From NCBI RefSeq assembly GCF_003063625.1, contig NZ_CP026604.1:5599045-5663044 (forward strand): a DNA stretch of 64,000 nt, read 5' to 3'. Positions 37,941 to 48,296 of the stretch are shown one piece after another; position 1 is the stretch's first letter; the number at the start of each line of letters is the position of its first letter. Made by a program: the position numbers and the translations under genes. The notes beneath the pieces are model-generated. The model ran no database searches. It was given only the letters and a program-made list of their open reading frames with translations, and was not told where the DNA came from. The DNA is from Saccharobesus litoralis (GTDB lineage: Bacteria > Pseudomonadota > Gammaproteobacteria > Enterobacterales > Alteromonadaceae).

Positions 37941-39224
37941 ATGATGAATAGCAAAAAACACTTAACAGAAACCAAGTTTAGTGATCTAAACCTAGATCCT
38001 CGCATCCAACAAGCCTTGGATGACGCACAATTTGTCTACTGTACGCCAATCCAAGAGAAGAGCTTGCCTTTAGCTATTAAAGGTCAAGATATCGCAGGCC
38101 AAGCACAAACAGGTACGGGTAAAACCATGGCCTTCCTGCTGGCTACTTTTAATTATTTAATTACTCACCCTCGTGAAGACGAAGCTGATAAACGTCCGCG
38201 TGCGCTGATTTTAGCGCCAACTCGTGAACTAGCGGTGCAAATTCATAAAGATGCTGCATTACTAGCCAAGCATACGGGATTTTCACTTGCGTTGATCTAC
38301 GGTGGTGAAGGATACGATGAGCAACGCGCCCAATTAGAGTCTGGGGCTGATATTATTGTCGGCACGACAGGACGCATTATTGATTACTATAAGCAGGGCG
38401 AAATAAATCTGTCTGGTATTCAAGTGGTTGTACTGGATGAAGCAGATCGTATGTTTGATCTTGGTTTTATCAAAGACATCCGCTTTTTATTCCGCAAAAT
38501 GCCAGAGCCTACTCAACGTCTCAATTTGGTTTTTTCAGCTACCTTATCCCATAAAGTTAAAGAGTTGGCTTATGAACATATGGGTGAACCGGTTGATGTC
38601 TATGTTGAGCCGGAAAAAATGCTATCAGGGCGCATCAGTGAAGAAATATTCTTCCCTGCCCAACCTGACAAAATGCTGTTGTTATTAACCCTGATGGAAG
38701 AAGAATGGCCAGAAAAAGCCATTGTTTTTTGTAACACTAAACATGATTGCGAAGACGTTGCAAACTGGCTTAAAGCCGACAAGCACCGTGTAGGATTACT
38801 CACTGGCGATGTCAGCCAGAAAAAGCGCCTAAGTATTTTAAATCACTTTACTAAAGGCAACTTGGATATATTAGTCGCAACCGATGTAGCTGCGCGAGGG
38901 TTGCATATTTCAGATGTCAGTCATGTATTTAATTATGACTTGCCTGATGATTACGAAGATTATGTACATCGCATAGGCCGTACAGGTCGCGCGGGTAAAA
39001 CGGGGACAGCCATTAGTTTTGCGTGTGAAAAGTATGTATACAACCTACCGGCCATCGAAGAATATATCGGCCACGCGATCCCTGTTGCGCAATATAACGC
39101 TGATGCATTGTTAGACGACGTTATTCCGCCAGCCCCTGTGGCTCGCAAACCTTATCGTGGCAACAGACCTAACGGAAGTCGTCCGAATAAGGCTAATCGC
39201 GGCAATAGGAACTACAATAGATAA
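37941..39224 (+). CDS. rhlB: ATP-dependent RNA helicase RhlB
   Basis: A 427-residue DEAD-box helicase, a partner of RNase E in the degradosome. Motifs: Q-motif region ([13 protein letters not shown]), motif [23 protein letters not shown] (VFSATLSH) and [13 protein letters not shown], with a basic C-terminal tail ([20 protein letters not shown]) for RNA contacts. It begins [14 protein letters not shown] as RhlB does. The start is either of two ATGs, 37941 or 37944. Confidence 0.96.
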   Translation: MMNSKKHLTETKFSDLNLDPRIQQALDDAQFVYCTPIQEKSLPLAIKGQDIAGQAQTGTGKTMAFLLATFNYLITHPREDEADKRPRALILAPTRELAVQIHKDAALLAKHTGFSLALIYGGEGYDEQRAQLESGADIIVGTTGRIIDYYKQGEINLSGIQVVVLDEADRMFDLGFIKDIRFLFRKMPEPTQRLNLVFSATLSHKVKELAYEHMGEPVDVYVEPEKMLSGRISEEIFFPAQPDKMLLLLTLMEEEWPEKAIVFCNTKHDCEDVANWLKADKHRVGLLTGDVSQKKRLSILNHFTKGNLDILVATDVAARGLHISDVSHVFNYDLPDDYEDYVHRIGRTGRAGKTGTAISFACEKYVYNLPAIEEYIGHAIPVAQYNADALLDDVIPPAPVARKPYRGNRPNGSRPNKANRGNRNYNR

Positions 39225-39226
39225 AT

Positions 39227-40717
39227 ATGACGACGAATAACCCTGTATACGCTGCTATTGATTTAGGCTCCAACAGCTTTCACATGCTGCTGGTGCGTAG
39301 TGTTGGCGGCAGTGTACAAACGATTGGCAAAATAAAGCGCAAAGTCCGCTTAGCTTCAGGTTTAGATGAAAATAATAATCTAAGCCACGAAGCCATGGCG
39401 CGTGGCTGGGATTGCCTATCTTTATTTGCCGAGCGTTTACAGGATATTCCCGCCAGCCAAGTCCGCATAGTCGGCACGGCAACTTTACGCTTAGCGAAAA
39501 ACGTGGATGTATTTCTCGCTAAAGCACAGGCCATCTTGGGTCACCCCATTAATATCATTAGCGGTGAAGATGAAGCTAAACTGATTTATATCGGCGTTGC
39601 CCATACCTCAGGTTCAGCAAAAACTAAACTTGTTGTTGATATTGGCGGAGCCAGTACCGAGCTCGTTGTTGGGCAAAATTTCGAACCCAAAGTGGTTAGC
39701 AGTTTAGATATCGGCTGTGTCACCTTTTTAAAACGCTTTTTTGCCGATGAGCAGATCACTCGTCAACAGTTTGATAGCGCCATCAATCATGCTCAACAAC
39801 TCATTGCACCATTAGCGCAAGCCTACATTGATCACGGTTGGCGAGCTTGCTTAGGTGCCTCGGGTACACCACAAGCCATTCAAGAATGTTTAATTGCCCA
39901 AGGTGACAGCGAACTTATCACCTTAGAAAAGATGGAAGCACTTATGATGCAAGCCATCCAATGCGGGACAATAGATAAACTCAACATCAATGGCCTAGCA
40001 GAAGAACGGCGACTGGTATTTGTTAGTGGCCTGTCCATTTTGATTGCCATATTCCGCAGCCTAAATATTAACTATTTAGTTTTAGCGGGAGGCGCGTTAC
40101 GCGAAGGGTTAATATATGGCATGTTACCCTGTCAGCAAAACTTAAATATTCGCCAGCGTACTACCAATAGCTTTATTGAGCGCTATCAGCTCGACCCTGA
40201 TCAAGCGCGACGGGTTAAAGAAAGTGCATTAGCTTTATTTGATCAAACTCGACTGGTGTGGAATTTAGCCCAGCACGACGCCAGAGCCGTGTTAACCATA
40301 GCCGCTCAAGTACAAGAAATAGGCTTTGCTATCGACTTTAAAAAAGCTAACAAGCATAGCGCCTATATTTTGAGTAACACCGCCATTCCAGGATTTAGCT
40401 TAGCGCAACGTAAATTAATCATCGCATTAGTCAGTAACTGCCGGGCTGACATTGAAGAGCTAGAGATTAAGTCGCAAACTATGACTAGTCCGGTATTGGC
40501 TGCACAGTTAACTGTACTTTTACGCTTAGCCGTACTCATTACCATGCGTCGTAAAGATGAAGTATTACCTCACGTGCAAGCTCATGCCATTGATGATGCG
40601 AGTCTAGTGCTTAATTTTGCGCCCAATTGGTTAGCCGAACATCCACTAATGGCAGCAGAACTCGAACAAGAAGTTCAACACTTAAAACGTTTGGGTTTTT
40701 CACTAAAATTTTCATAA
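39227..40717 (+). CDS. gppA: Guanosine-5'-triphosphate,3'-diphosphate pyrophosphatase (GppA)
   Basis: A 496-residue Ppx/GppA-family hydrolase converting pppGpp to ppGpp. Actin/ASKHA motifs are seen in AIDLGSNSFHMLLV, the catalytic Glu region GTATLRLAKN, SGEDEAKLIYIG and DIGGASTELVVG. The C-terminal HD-like domain is present. It starts 2 bp after the rhlB stop, the rhlB-gppA pairing seen in E. coli. GppA rather than Ppx is supported by this context. The following gap (40718-40934) shows nothing recognisable. Confidence 0.95.
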   Translation: MTTNNPVYAAIDLGSNSFHMLLVRSVGGSVQTIGKIKRKVRLASGLDENNNLSHEAMARGWDCLSLFAERLQDIPASQVRIVGTATLRLAKNVDVFLAKAQAILGHPINIISGEDEAKLIYIGVAHTSGSAKTKLVVDIGGASTELVVGQNFEPKVVSSLDIGCVTFLKRFFADEQITRQQFDSAINHAQQLIAPLAQAYIDHGWRACLGASGTPQAIQECLIAQGDSELITLEKMEALMMQAIQCGTIDKLNINGLAEERRLVFVSGLSILIAIFRSLNINYLVLAGGALREGLIYGMLPCQQNLNIRQRTTNSFIERYQLDPDQARRVKESALALFDQTRLVWNLAQHDARAVLTIAAQVQEIGFAIDFKKANKHSAYILSNTAIPGFSLAQRKLIIALVSNCRADIEELEIKSQTMTSPVLAAQLTVLLRLAVLITMRRKDEVLPHVQAHAIDDASLVLNFAPNWLAEHPLMAAELEQEVQHLKRLGFSLKFS

Positions 40718-40934
40718 ACCTAACTCTAATTTTTAAAACGAACTTGTCATTCCCCTCGCCCCCTAACAGAACGATATCATTGCTACTTATCATCCTATCG
40801 TCACACCAATCACGTTAAATCACTAAATCACTGTTACACAACTAACTAAATTACTCAGTAATGCGCTAGCACAAACCAATTAATTTCGACTATGCTTAAA
40901 TAATAAAAAAGCAAGGAGGCTAACTCGTCCCGAT

Positions 40935-43397
40935 ATGGATACTCAGACTGCTTACCAAGTACTGCGTAGCATCACCCAAGCGCAGGAGACTTTTTTACAA
41001 ACAGAATCAGCAGTTCAAGCATTTTCACATTTACTCGATAGCATGATGACCTTAAGTGAGAGTCGATATGGCTTTATTGGCAGAGTAAGTATTCGCAATG
41101 AAGAAGCAAAAATACAGTTATTAGCCGAATTGCATGCTGGGTTAACCAATGAAATTAAATCGTCTGAATGCTTAGATCAATTACAGGTTAATTTAGATTT
41201 TGGCTGTATTCTGGCTGAAACTTTAAAACAACAAGAGTTTCAATCTCAAGAACAACCGCAAACCACCATTCATACTCAAGTATTCCCTGACGACGCACCA
41301 CCCATAGAAAGATTATTAGTTTTCCCGATTATTGCTAAAAATAAAGCACTCGGCTTACTGGTGTTAACCAATAGCCCAACCCCCTATTCTTCGCACTTTA
41401 TAAATGCCTTACAAGATCATCAAAATAGTATTGCTCATTTGTTGTATGTCGCCAAACTGACTAATTTGCATGGAGCAACCCAAGCCCAATTAAATATTAC
41501 AGAGCTACGACTACGCCAATCACAAAAAATAGCCAAAGTAGGAAGCTGGGAAAGAGATATTGATCATGAGCGTGTCATTTGGTCGGATGAACTCTATCGC
41601 ATTTATGATTACTCACCAGATAAAGTCAAAGCGAGCTTTGTCGCTGAGTTAAATCGCCTGCATCCAACCGATAAAGAGCTGTACATAACCGCTTACAGAG
41701 AAGCACTTAATGGTGCTGGCTTAGATATTTATTATCGAATTAAATCCAGCACAGGCCAAATCAAAACTCTGCATAATATTGCTGAATTTCAAATAGATAA
41801 AACAACAGGACAAAAAAAATTACTGGGATTAGTTCAGGATGTCACAGGTCAAGTTGCCGTGCAAACCCAGCTCAGCCATAGCCAAATCAACTTTCGTTCT
41901 ATTATTGAAACCATTCCCGTGCCTATTGTTGCTTTGGATGCCAGTTTAAATATCCGCCTGTTTAACCACGCGGCTGAGCACAGCTTTGCTTATCAGCAAA
42001 ATCATGTGGTGGGTAAATCTATTCAATCATTATTAACGGATGACAGTTTCGAGATCCTAGCCAGTGTCGCCACAGACTTTATTAACAAAGGCAATAAAAC
42101 CCAAAGCTACGAATTAGAAGGACTAAGCAGCGATGGTAATTTAATTCCGATAAAAGCCACGCTAGCACCAGTAAAGCGCTTAGACAAAGCCAACGCAAGT
42201 GATTTGGTTTTTATTGGTATTTTTTACGATTTAACTGAAATGCGCATTGCCGAGCAAATTTTACATCGCAGTTCAAAAATGGATGCGCTTGGCCATATGG
42301 CTGGCGGTATTGCCCATGACTTTAATAACATTCTCAATATTGTTTCTGGTCACCTTGAAATATTAGAAATGCAGCAAGCAGATAATGAAAAGGTGACCAA
42401 ACGAGTCTCTTCGGCCTTAAAAGGTATTGAGCGAGGCAATCAGTTAACCGCCAAACTCTCAAGACTTTCGCGAATTGATCATAACGACAATCAACCCACG
42501 CGCCTCAGCAAAGAAATTAATGACATCAAGGATCTATTAACAGAGTCAGTGCATCGCAAAGTGGCACTTAAATTTAATTTACAATCCAATCAATGGATTA
42601 ATCTCGACATTGGTAATTTTACCGATGTGTTAATCAACCTCTGCATCAACGCCAATGACGCCATGTCAGAGGGTGGCGAAATCACCATTTCAACCGAAGA
42701 TATCCAAATAACCGAAGACAGCCAATTTGATACTTCCATGCCATTGGGTTCGTATATACTTTTGCAAATCCAAGACAATGGCTGTGGCATGCCTGACGAT
42801 GTCAAGGAGCACATTTTCGACCCTTTTTTCACCACTAAAGCCAAATCCAAGGGTACTGGGCTTGGTCTCAGCCTGACCTATAATTTCGTAAAAAGTAGCA
42901 ATGGCTTTATTTTTGTTACGTCGACTCCTGATATTGGCAGTACGTTTTCTTTGTATTTTCCGATTATCCAACTCAATCAACAACATACCAGCAACCAACT
43001 CAATAACGAAGACAACGCCTGTCATGGAAAAAAAGTACTTTTAGTTGATGATGAGACCGCCATCACTAAACTATTGAGCACATTTATGCAACACTATGGC
43101 CTAGATGTGCACGCCGTGCACAGTGGCGAGGAGGCATTAATTGAGCTAGACCAAAATAGCTACGATTTAATGCTAAGCGATATTACGATGCCGGGTGAGA
43201 TAGATGGCATAAATTTAACCATTAAAACCCGACAAAATTTACCAAAGTTGCCTATTATTCTAATGAGCGGCAATTTAAATGACAGCCGGCTGGAACAAGC
43301 CGAACTGGCATCGGTACCTCTGTTAGGCAAGCCTTTTAAGAAAAAGGAATTGCTTGAAATCATAAACAGAGTTTTTAGGGCAAGGGAAATAGGATGA
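40935..43397 (+). CDS. Soluble hybrid histidine kinase (GAF-PAS-PAS-HisKA-HATPase-REC)
   Basis: An 820-residue cytoplasmic kinase without membrane segments. A GAF-like domain (about 15-180) is followed by a PAS with KVGSWERDI and WSDELYRIYDY (about 195-305), a second PAS (about 315-435), HisKA with the phospho-acceptor in GGIAHDFNN, HATPase (NLCINANDAM, DNGCGMP, GTGLGLSL) and a C-terminal REC (VLLVDDE, phospho-Asp in LMLSDITMPG, Lys in LLGKPF). AHDFNN-type kinases often run with a separate regulator. AAGGAGG lies 15 nt before the ATG, an unusually long spacing, but no other start fits. The stop overlaps the next gene by 4 bp. Confidence 0.92.
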   Translation: MDTQTAYQVLRSITQAQETFLQTESAVQAFSHLLDSMMTLSESRYGFIGRVSIRNEEAKIQLLAELHAGLTNEIKSSECLDQLQVNLDFGCILAETLKQQEFQSQEQPQTTIHTQVFPDDAPPIERLLVFPIIAKNKALGLLVLTNSPTPYSSHFINALQDHQNSIAHLLYVAKLTNLHGATQAQLNITELRLRQSQKIAKVGSWERDIDHERVIWSDELYRIYDYSPDKVKASFVAELNRLHPTDKELYITAYREALNGAGLDIYYRIKSSTGQIKTLHNIAEFQIDKTTGQKKLLGLVQDVTGQVAVQTQLSHSQINFRSIIETIPVPIVALDASLNIRLFNHAAEHSFAYQQNHVVGKSIQSLLTDDSFEILASVATDFINKGNKTQSYELEGLSSDGNLIPIKATLAPVKRLDKANASDLVFIGIFYDLTEMRIAEQILHRSSKMDALGHMAGGIAHDFNNILNIVSGHLEILEMQQADNEKVTKRVSSALKGIERGNQLTAKLSRLSRIDHNDNQPTRLSKEINDIKDLLTESVHRKVALKFNLQSNQWINLDIGNFTDVLINLCINANDAMSEGGEITISTEDIQITEDSQFDTSMPLGSYILLQIQDNGCGMPDDVKEHIFDPFFTTKAKSKGTGLGLSLTYNFVKSSNGFIFVTSTPDIGSTFSLYFPIIQLNQQHTSNQLNNEDNACHGKKVLLVDDETAITKLLSTFMQHYGLDVHAVHSGEEALIELDQNSYDLMLSDITMPGEIDGINLTIKTRQNLPKLPIILMSGNLNDSRLEQAELASVPLLGKPFKKKELLEIINRVFRAREIG

Positions 43398-45688
43398 GAA
43401 AAATACTGCTAATAGATGATGATGATTTGTTTGCAGAGTTCGTTACGGATGCAGCTGAGCTTGTTGGCGCAGCAGTAACAACCATAGTAAATGGTCAAGA
43501 AATTGAGCAACAGAATTGTCATGACTATGACGATATTATCGTCGATTTAAGCATACCCGGTTATGACGGCGTGCAACTTTTGCGCTGGTTAAAAGATCAT
43601 AAATGCAATGCTCGTATTGTTATTGCCTCAGGCTGCGAAACCGCAGTAATCAATTCAGCCAAACAATTAGCAGAAACTTATCGCTTAAACTTAGCTGGCA
43701 CACTGAATAAACCCTTTACTCTCGAGTCATTTCTTAACTTGCTGCGCAGCGATCAAGACATGACTATGCCTTTAGCCAAACCCAGTGAAGAAGATGAGCT
43801 TAGCGATGAAGAAATCGTTTTAGCTTTGCATGAAGGTATTAAAAACGACGAGATAGAAGTTTATTACCAACCCAAATTTGATTTAGCCACCAACAAACTT
43901 GCAGGGTTTGAAGGTCTTGCTCGCTGGAAATATAAAGGCAACACCATTCCGCCATCTATTTTTATCCCACTTGCTGAGCAATTTGATTTAATAGACGACA
44001 TTACCTTTAGCGTTGTCAAACAATGTTTGCCGCAAATAGCTCGCTGGTCAAACACCGAGTCATTACTTAAAATCGCAATCAATTTTTCAGCACGCTCGCT
44101 TAGTCAATTAGACTTTCCTGATATATTAAGTCGCCAAGTTGAAGAGAATGGCCTACTACCACAGCAAGTCATTATAGAATTAACTGAAAGTGCTTTAGCT
44201 GATGATCAGGCCTCATCGTTAGAAATTTTAACCCGCCTACGCATGAAAGGCTTTGGTTTATCCATTGATGACTTTGGAACCGGCTACTCTTCAGTACAAC
44301 AATTACAAAATATCCCTTTTACTGAATTAAAAATAGATCGCTCATTTGTCGGTAACTTTTTAAGTAGCCCACAATCACAAGCCATTGTTAATTCAACTGT
44401 AGAAATGGCACACAAATTAGGCATTAAAGTGGTTGCCGAAGGTATCGAAGATGCTGATACCAAAAATGCCCTAACTGAACTAGGAGTTGATGTCGGGCAA
44501 GGGTTTTATTACGCCAAACCCTTATCTCCTGCGGCCATGGAAAAATGGTTTAAAACCAATAGCCACTTTTTAAGCAACAGTGATGTTAAACAAAGTGATT
44601 TAAAAATATGCTTAGTTGACGATGATATTGATTTTATCGCCATGCTCAACGACGTATTTAAAGATGAGTTTCAGTTTTACACTTTTTCGTCATCAATGCA
44701 GTTTTTAGATGAAGTAGAAAGCATACGTCCAGACATAGTGCTGTTAGACATAAACCTACCTATCATCAATGGCTTCGATGCTTGTCGCCAAGTGAAAAAA
44801 CTCAATTTCCCCGTTTCAATATTCTTTATTTCAGGTTCAGATAGCAAAGAGCAAAGACTTAAAGCCTATGCCGCCGGAGGGGATGACTTTATTGCCAAGC
44901 CAATAGCCTTAGGTGAGCTGCTTGCTAAGTTACGCACTTTAAAACGCTTCCAAAAAGAACAACAAGACCTAGCAGAACAAGAAGAGTTTGCCCGCGACAT
45001 GGCCTTCAAGTCCATGACTGAGGCATCACAATACGGGACGATATTACGCTTATTTAAAGATTCATTTTCATGCCGCTCGCATACCCAACTGGCCGAATTG
45101 TTTTTTGCTTATATGAGTGAATTACAACTGACTGCCTGCATTCAATTTCGCTCCCCTGCGGCAACTTATAGCTTACGCTCTCCGACCCAACGTTGTAGCC
45201 CCATGGAAGAAAACCTCTTCGAAATGCTCAACGATGCCGGACGCCTTTATCACTTTAAAAACCGGACCATGGTTAACGATGACCATGTTTCATTTTTAAT
45301 TAAAAACATGCCAACCGAAAATGACGATGTGTACGGTCGTTATAACGATTTAATCGCCGCGCTAGTGGAAGGTTTAGAAGCCAAATGGACTGATTTATTA
45401 AGAGAGAAATCAACTAACGAGCTAGTGGTTAATATTGATGAAGTATTAGATGCGGTGCGTGGCAAGTTTGATAGTTTTGAAAAAGATACCCACGAAATTA
45501 TCGATATGTTGATTTTAGACGTGCGTTCCTCCATACATGTGCTAGACCTAACAGAGGAACAAGAAAATTACTTACTCAACACCATTGAAAATGGCGTAGA
45601 AAAAGTCATGGATTTAAGTGATGCCGGACGCGAAATAGAACAGGACTTCAGTAAGATTATTGAACAATACAAAGCGATGCGTGGCTAG
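43394..45688 (+). CDS. REC-EAL-REC response regulator with a C-terminal domain of unknown type
   Basis: A 764-residue protein. REC1 (1-120) has D8-D10 acidic residues and phospho-Asp D51. An EAL phosphodiesterase domain (about 130-385) has EGLARW, NFSARS, IELTESAL, DDFGTGYSS, KIDRSF and VAEGIE, so it looks catalytically competent for c-di-GMP hydrolysis. REC2 (about 397-515) has phospho-Asp in VLLDINLP and Lys in AKPIA. Residues about 520-764 are coiled-coil then an unrecognised helical/mixed region. ATGA overlap with the upstream hybrid kinase suggests the kinase phosphorylates one or both receivers. Confidence 0.9.
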   Translation: MRKILLIDDDDLFAEFVTDAAELVGAAVTTIVNGQEIEQQNCHDYDDIIVDLSIPGYDGVQLLRWLKDHKCNARIVIASGCETAVINSAKQLAETYRLNLAGTLNKPFTLESFLNLLRSDQDMTMPLAKPSEEDELSDEEIVLALHEGIKNDEIEVYYQPKFDLATNKLAGFEGLARWKYKGNTIPPSIFIPLAEQFDLIDDITFSVVKQCLPQIARWSNTESLLKIAINFSARSLSQLDFPDILSRQVEENGLLPQQVIIELTESALADDQASSLEILTRLRMKGFGLSIDDFGTGYSSVQQLQNIPFTELKIDRSFVGNFLSSPQSQAIVNSTVEMAHKLGIKVVAEGIEDADTKNALTELGVDVGQGFYYAKPLSPAAMEKWFKTNSHFLSNSDVKQSDLKICLVDDDIDFIAMLNDVFKDEFQFYTFSSSMQFLDEVESIRPDIVLLDINLPIINGFDACRQVKKLNFPVSIFFISGSDSKEQRLKAYAAGGDDFIAKPIALGELLAKLRTLKRFQKEQQDLAEQEEFARDMAFKSMTEASQYGTILRLFKDSFSCRSHTQLAELFFAYMSELQLTACIQFRSPAATYSLRSPTQRCSPMEENLFEMLNDAGRLYHFKNRTMVNDDHVSFLIKNMPTENDDVYGRYNDLIAALVEGLEAKWTDLLREKSTNELVVNIDEVLDAVRGKFDSFEKDTHEIIDMLILDVRSSIHVLDLTEEQENYLLNTIENGVEKVMDLSDAGREIEQDFSKIIEQYKAMRG

Positions 45689-45737
45689 CCAATCCTTTAG
45701 TAAGTGGGTTAATGCTACCTGTATATTACGGTAAACA

Positions 45738-48230
45738 ATGACAAATACACTCAAGGCGAGCTGGCTATTGCTGTTTATATGTTTAAGCAGCTTTACACAG
45801 GCAAACACAATTCAGTTTGATATTAGCCAGCCATCGCAAGCGATTGGTGAGCAGTTGGGTTTTATTTACGATCCAGACCAATACCTCACCCCAACGGAAG
45901 CGCTAGCGCTAATTGCCGAGCAGAACAACAATAGCCAAGAGTTTCTCAACTTTGTTGAGGCTGGCAAAACGATTTGGTTTAGTGCCAATATCCAGCTGCG
46001 CAACAGTCAAGCGCAATTAGCTTTTATCGAGCTGCAAAACAACAAAAGTCCGCAAATCGACTTTTATTTATATAAAGAAAATCAACTAATTAAAAGCCAG
46101 CAATACCCAAGTCAAGACAAGCGTCAGGGCCATTTTTACCAAAAGCCCAACTTTGAATTTGAATTACATCCCAATGAAACAGTCACCTTATTGTATCGCG
46201 TCAAGTACGCTACCAATGGCCTAAGACCCGTACTCTGGGATAAAGCAAGTTACAACACAAGTCTAATGCTACGCATTCCTCTGATTACCACTTTTTTAGG
46301 CATTTTAGCCGGACTGGCGATCTATAATTTAATTTTATTCTTTTCCCTAAAACAAAACGTCTTCTTTTGCTATTTTGCCTATGTTAGCGCCACACTCGGT
46401 TGGCGCTTTTTATTTAGTGATCATAGTTCAGCGTTTTTACCTGCCAACCTCAACCTATGGACATTACAAGCCGCTTCAACATTGGTGATGATTGCCATCC
46501 TAAGCGCAGCTCTTTTTTGCTACTACTTTTTTGAAAAAAATAACATTGAGCCTAAAGCGCAAATGACACTGAAAGGCGCCATGCTATTAACAACCCTGTG
46601 CGCCTTCACTTCTTTATTTACAACGGCTCAATTCGACTTAGTCATGATTGGCTTAACAACTGTCATTGTGGCTGCAACATGCCTTTGGGTTGCCATTACA
46701 GCTTGGTATAAAGGCCAGTCTACGGCCAAATACTACATAATAAGTTGGTTTCCATTGGTTGTTGCAGGTATCTACACTCAACTGAGCCTGTGGCACCTAG
46801 TTCCTAATTTCGATAACCGTGCTCTGTTAATTGATATTGCCATCTTACTTGAAGCCATCCTGCTGACTTTAGCTTTATCCGACAAGCTCAAACGCGCAGA
46901 ATTAGAAGCAACCTACTACTCAAGTTTTGATCCGGTAACCCAATTACCGAATCACAACAGCGTTATTGCTAGCTTAGCCAAATATCAAGAGCACACCAGT
47001 TTTACCTTATTGCTTATCGACATCCAACGGATCCGCCTGATTCAGCACACCCTAGGGTTAAATGCTGGCAATCAAGTATTAACCATTTTGGCCCGTCGCC
47101 TCAATGACTGGAGCCAAACACAAAGCCAATTACTCAACTTTGATAGCCCACATGCCAACAAGCGAAAAGTGGGGCAGCTAGAGCGCGGCTATATGGTGTT
47201 GGCATACCAAGGTAACCTTAAAAACCTTGATACAATCATTGGTGATATACGCTTGTTAATTCAGCAACCTATCGACTATCAATCCTTACATTTAGAGTGT
47301 GATAGTCATATTGGCGTGTTGTTTTCGGACTATTACCAAGATTGCCATATTGAAAACCTAATTCAAAACGTCAGCATTGCCGCCAATATCGCTACCAGCA
47401 AACAATTGCCCTACATTCTCTATTCTGATGAAAAAAACTTGTTCAGCGAACGACGTCTCGCACTGATGGGCGAACTTAAAAAAGCCTTACACAATCAAAC
47501 CGAGCTGCATTTAGTATTACAACCGCAAATTCGATTAAGCGATAAACAGGTACACGGAGCTGAAGCGCTTTTACGTTGGCGTCATAAAGAGCATGGTTTA
47601 ATTGCGCCTAGCGAATTTATCCCGCTAGCTGAAGAAGCAGGCATAATCACAGATATCAGCTTATGGGTTATTGAAGAAGCTCTGCAACTAAACCACTTAA
47701 TCTGTAATACTAATCCAGACCACGTAATTTCCGTTAATATATCAGCGCAAGATCTAGAACAACCCAACTTTGTTGCCAAGCTCACGCAATTAGTTAATAA
47801 CAGCCCAGTAGCCAATCATCAGTTGTTATTAGAAGTAACCGAATCAGCCATGATGAATAATCCAGGTGATGCCCACTTAGCACTCGCACAAATTAATCAA
47901 CTCGGCGTCAAAACCAGCATTGATGATTTTGGCACCGGCTATTCATCCTTATCCTACTTAAGTTTATTGCCAGTTAACGAATTAAAAATAGATAAACGCT
48001 TTGTGTTAGATATCAGTGCTAAAACCCAAAATTACACCATTACTGAAACCATTTTAAACTTAAGTCAAAATCTCGGCTTACAATCCGTAGCCGAAGGTAT
48101 TGAAGATGCAGATGCCCTATATACTCTCAGAGATTTAGGGTGTGATTACGGCCAAGGTTATTACATCAGTAAACCGTTAAGTTTACCTGATTACCTAAAT
48201 TGGCTTGCAAATCACTTAGCGAGAATCTAA
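45738..48230 (+). CDS. 7TM-DISM membrane protein with degenerate GGDEF and active-looking EAL
   Basis: An 830-residue protein with a signal peptide (SWLLLFICLSSFTQA), a 7TMR-DISMED2-like extracytoplasmic domain (about 25-180, often carbohydrate-binding-like), seven membrane segments (about 183-385), a GGDEF-fold domain (about 395-540) whose signature is replaced by QLERGYMVL, and an EAL domain (about 560-815) with AEALLRW, NISAQ, EVTESAM, DDFGTGYSS, KIDKRF and AEGIEDA. It is predicted to be a c-di-GMP phosphodiesterase responding to an external cue. It starts 49 bp after the REC-EAL-REC gene and is likely co-transcribed. Confidence 0.92.
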   Translation: MTNTLKASWLLLFICLSSFTQANTIQFDISQPSQAIGEQLGFIYDPDQYLTPTEALALIAEQNNNSQEFLNFVEAGKTIWFSANIQLRNSQAQLAFIELQNNKSPQIDFYLYKENQLIKSQQYPSQDKRQGHFYQKPNFEFELHPNETVTLLYRVKYATNGLRPVLWDKASYNTSLMLRIPLITTFLGILAGLAIYNLILFFSLKQNVFFCYFAYVSATLGWRFLFSDHSSAFLPANLNLWTLQAASTLVMIAILSAALFCYYFFEKNNIEPKAQMTLKGAMLLTTLCAFTSLFTTAQFDLVMIGLTTVIVAATCLWVAITAWYKGQSTAKYYIISWFPLVVAGIYTQLSLWHLVPNFDNRALLIDIAILLEAILLTLALSDKLKRAELEATYYSSFDPVTQLPNHNSVIASLAKYQEHTSFTLLLIDIQRIRLIQHTLGLNAGNQVLTILARRLNDWSQTQSQLLNFDSPHANKRKVGQLERGYMVLAYQGNLKNLDTIIGDIRLLIQQPIDYQSLHLECDSHIGVLFSDYYQDCHIENLIQNVSIAANIATSKQLPYILYSDEKNLFSERRLALMGELKKALHNQTELHLVLQPQIRLSDKQVHGAEALLRWRHKEHGLIAPSEFIPLAEEAGIITDISLWVIEEALQLNHLICNTNPDHVISVNISAQDLEQPNFVAKLTQLVNNSPVANHQLLLEVTESAMMNNPGDAHLALAQINQLGVKTSIDDFGTGYSSLSYLSLLPVNELKIDKRFVLDISAKTQNYTITETILNLSQNLGLQSVAEGIEDADALYTLRDLGCDYGQGYYISKPLSLPDYLNWLANHLARI

Positions 48231-48296
48231 TAATAGCCGAGTAAATAGTTTGAATTCACCTTTCTTTCATCGACAACTAAACGAGCAACAATAGGC

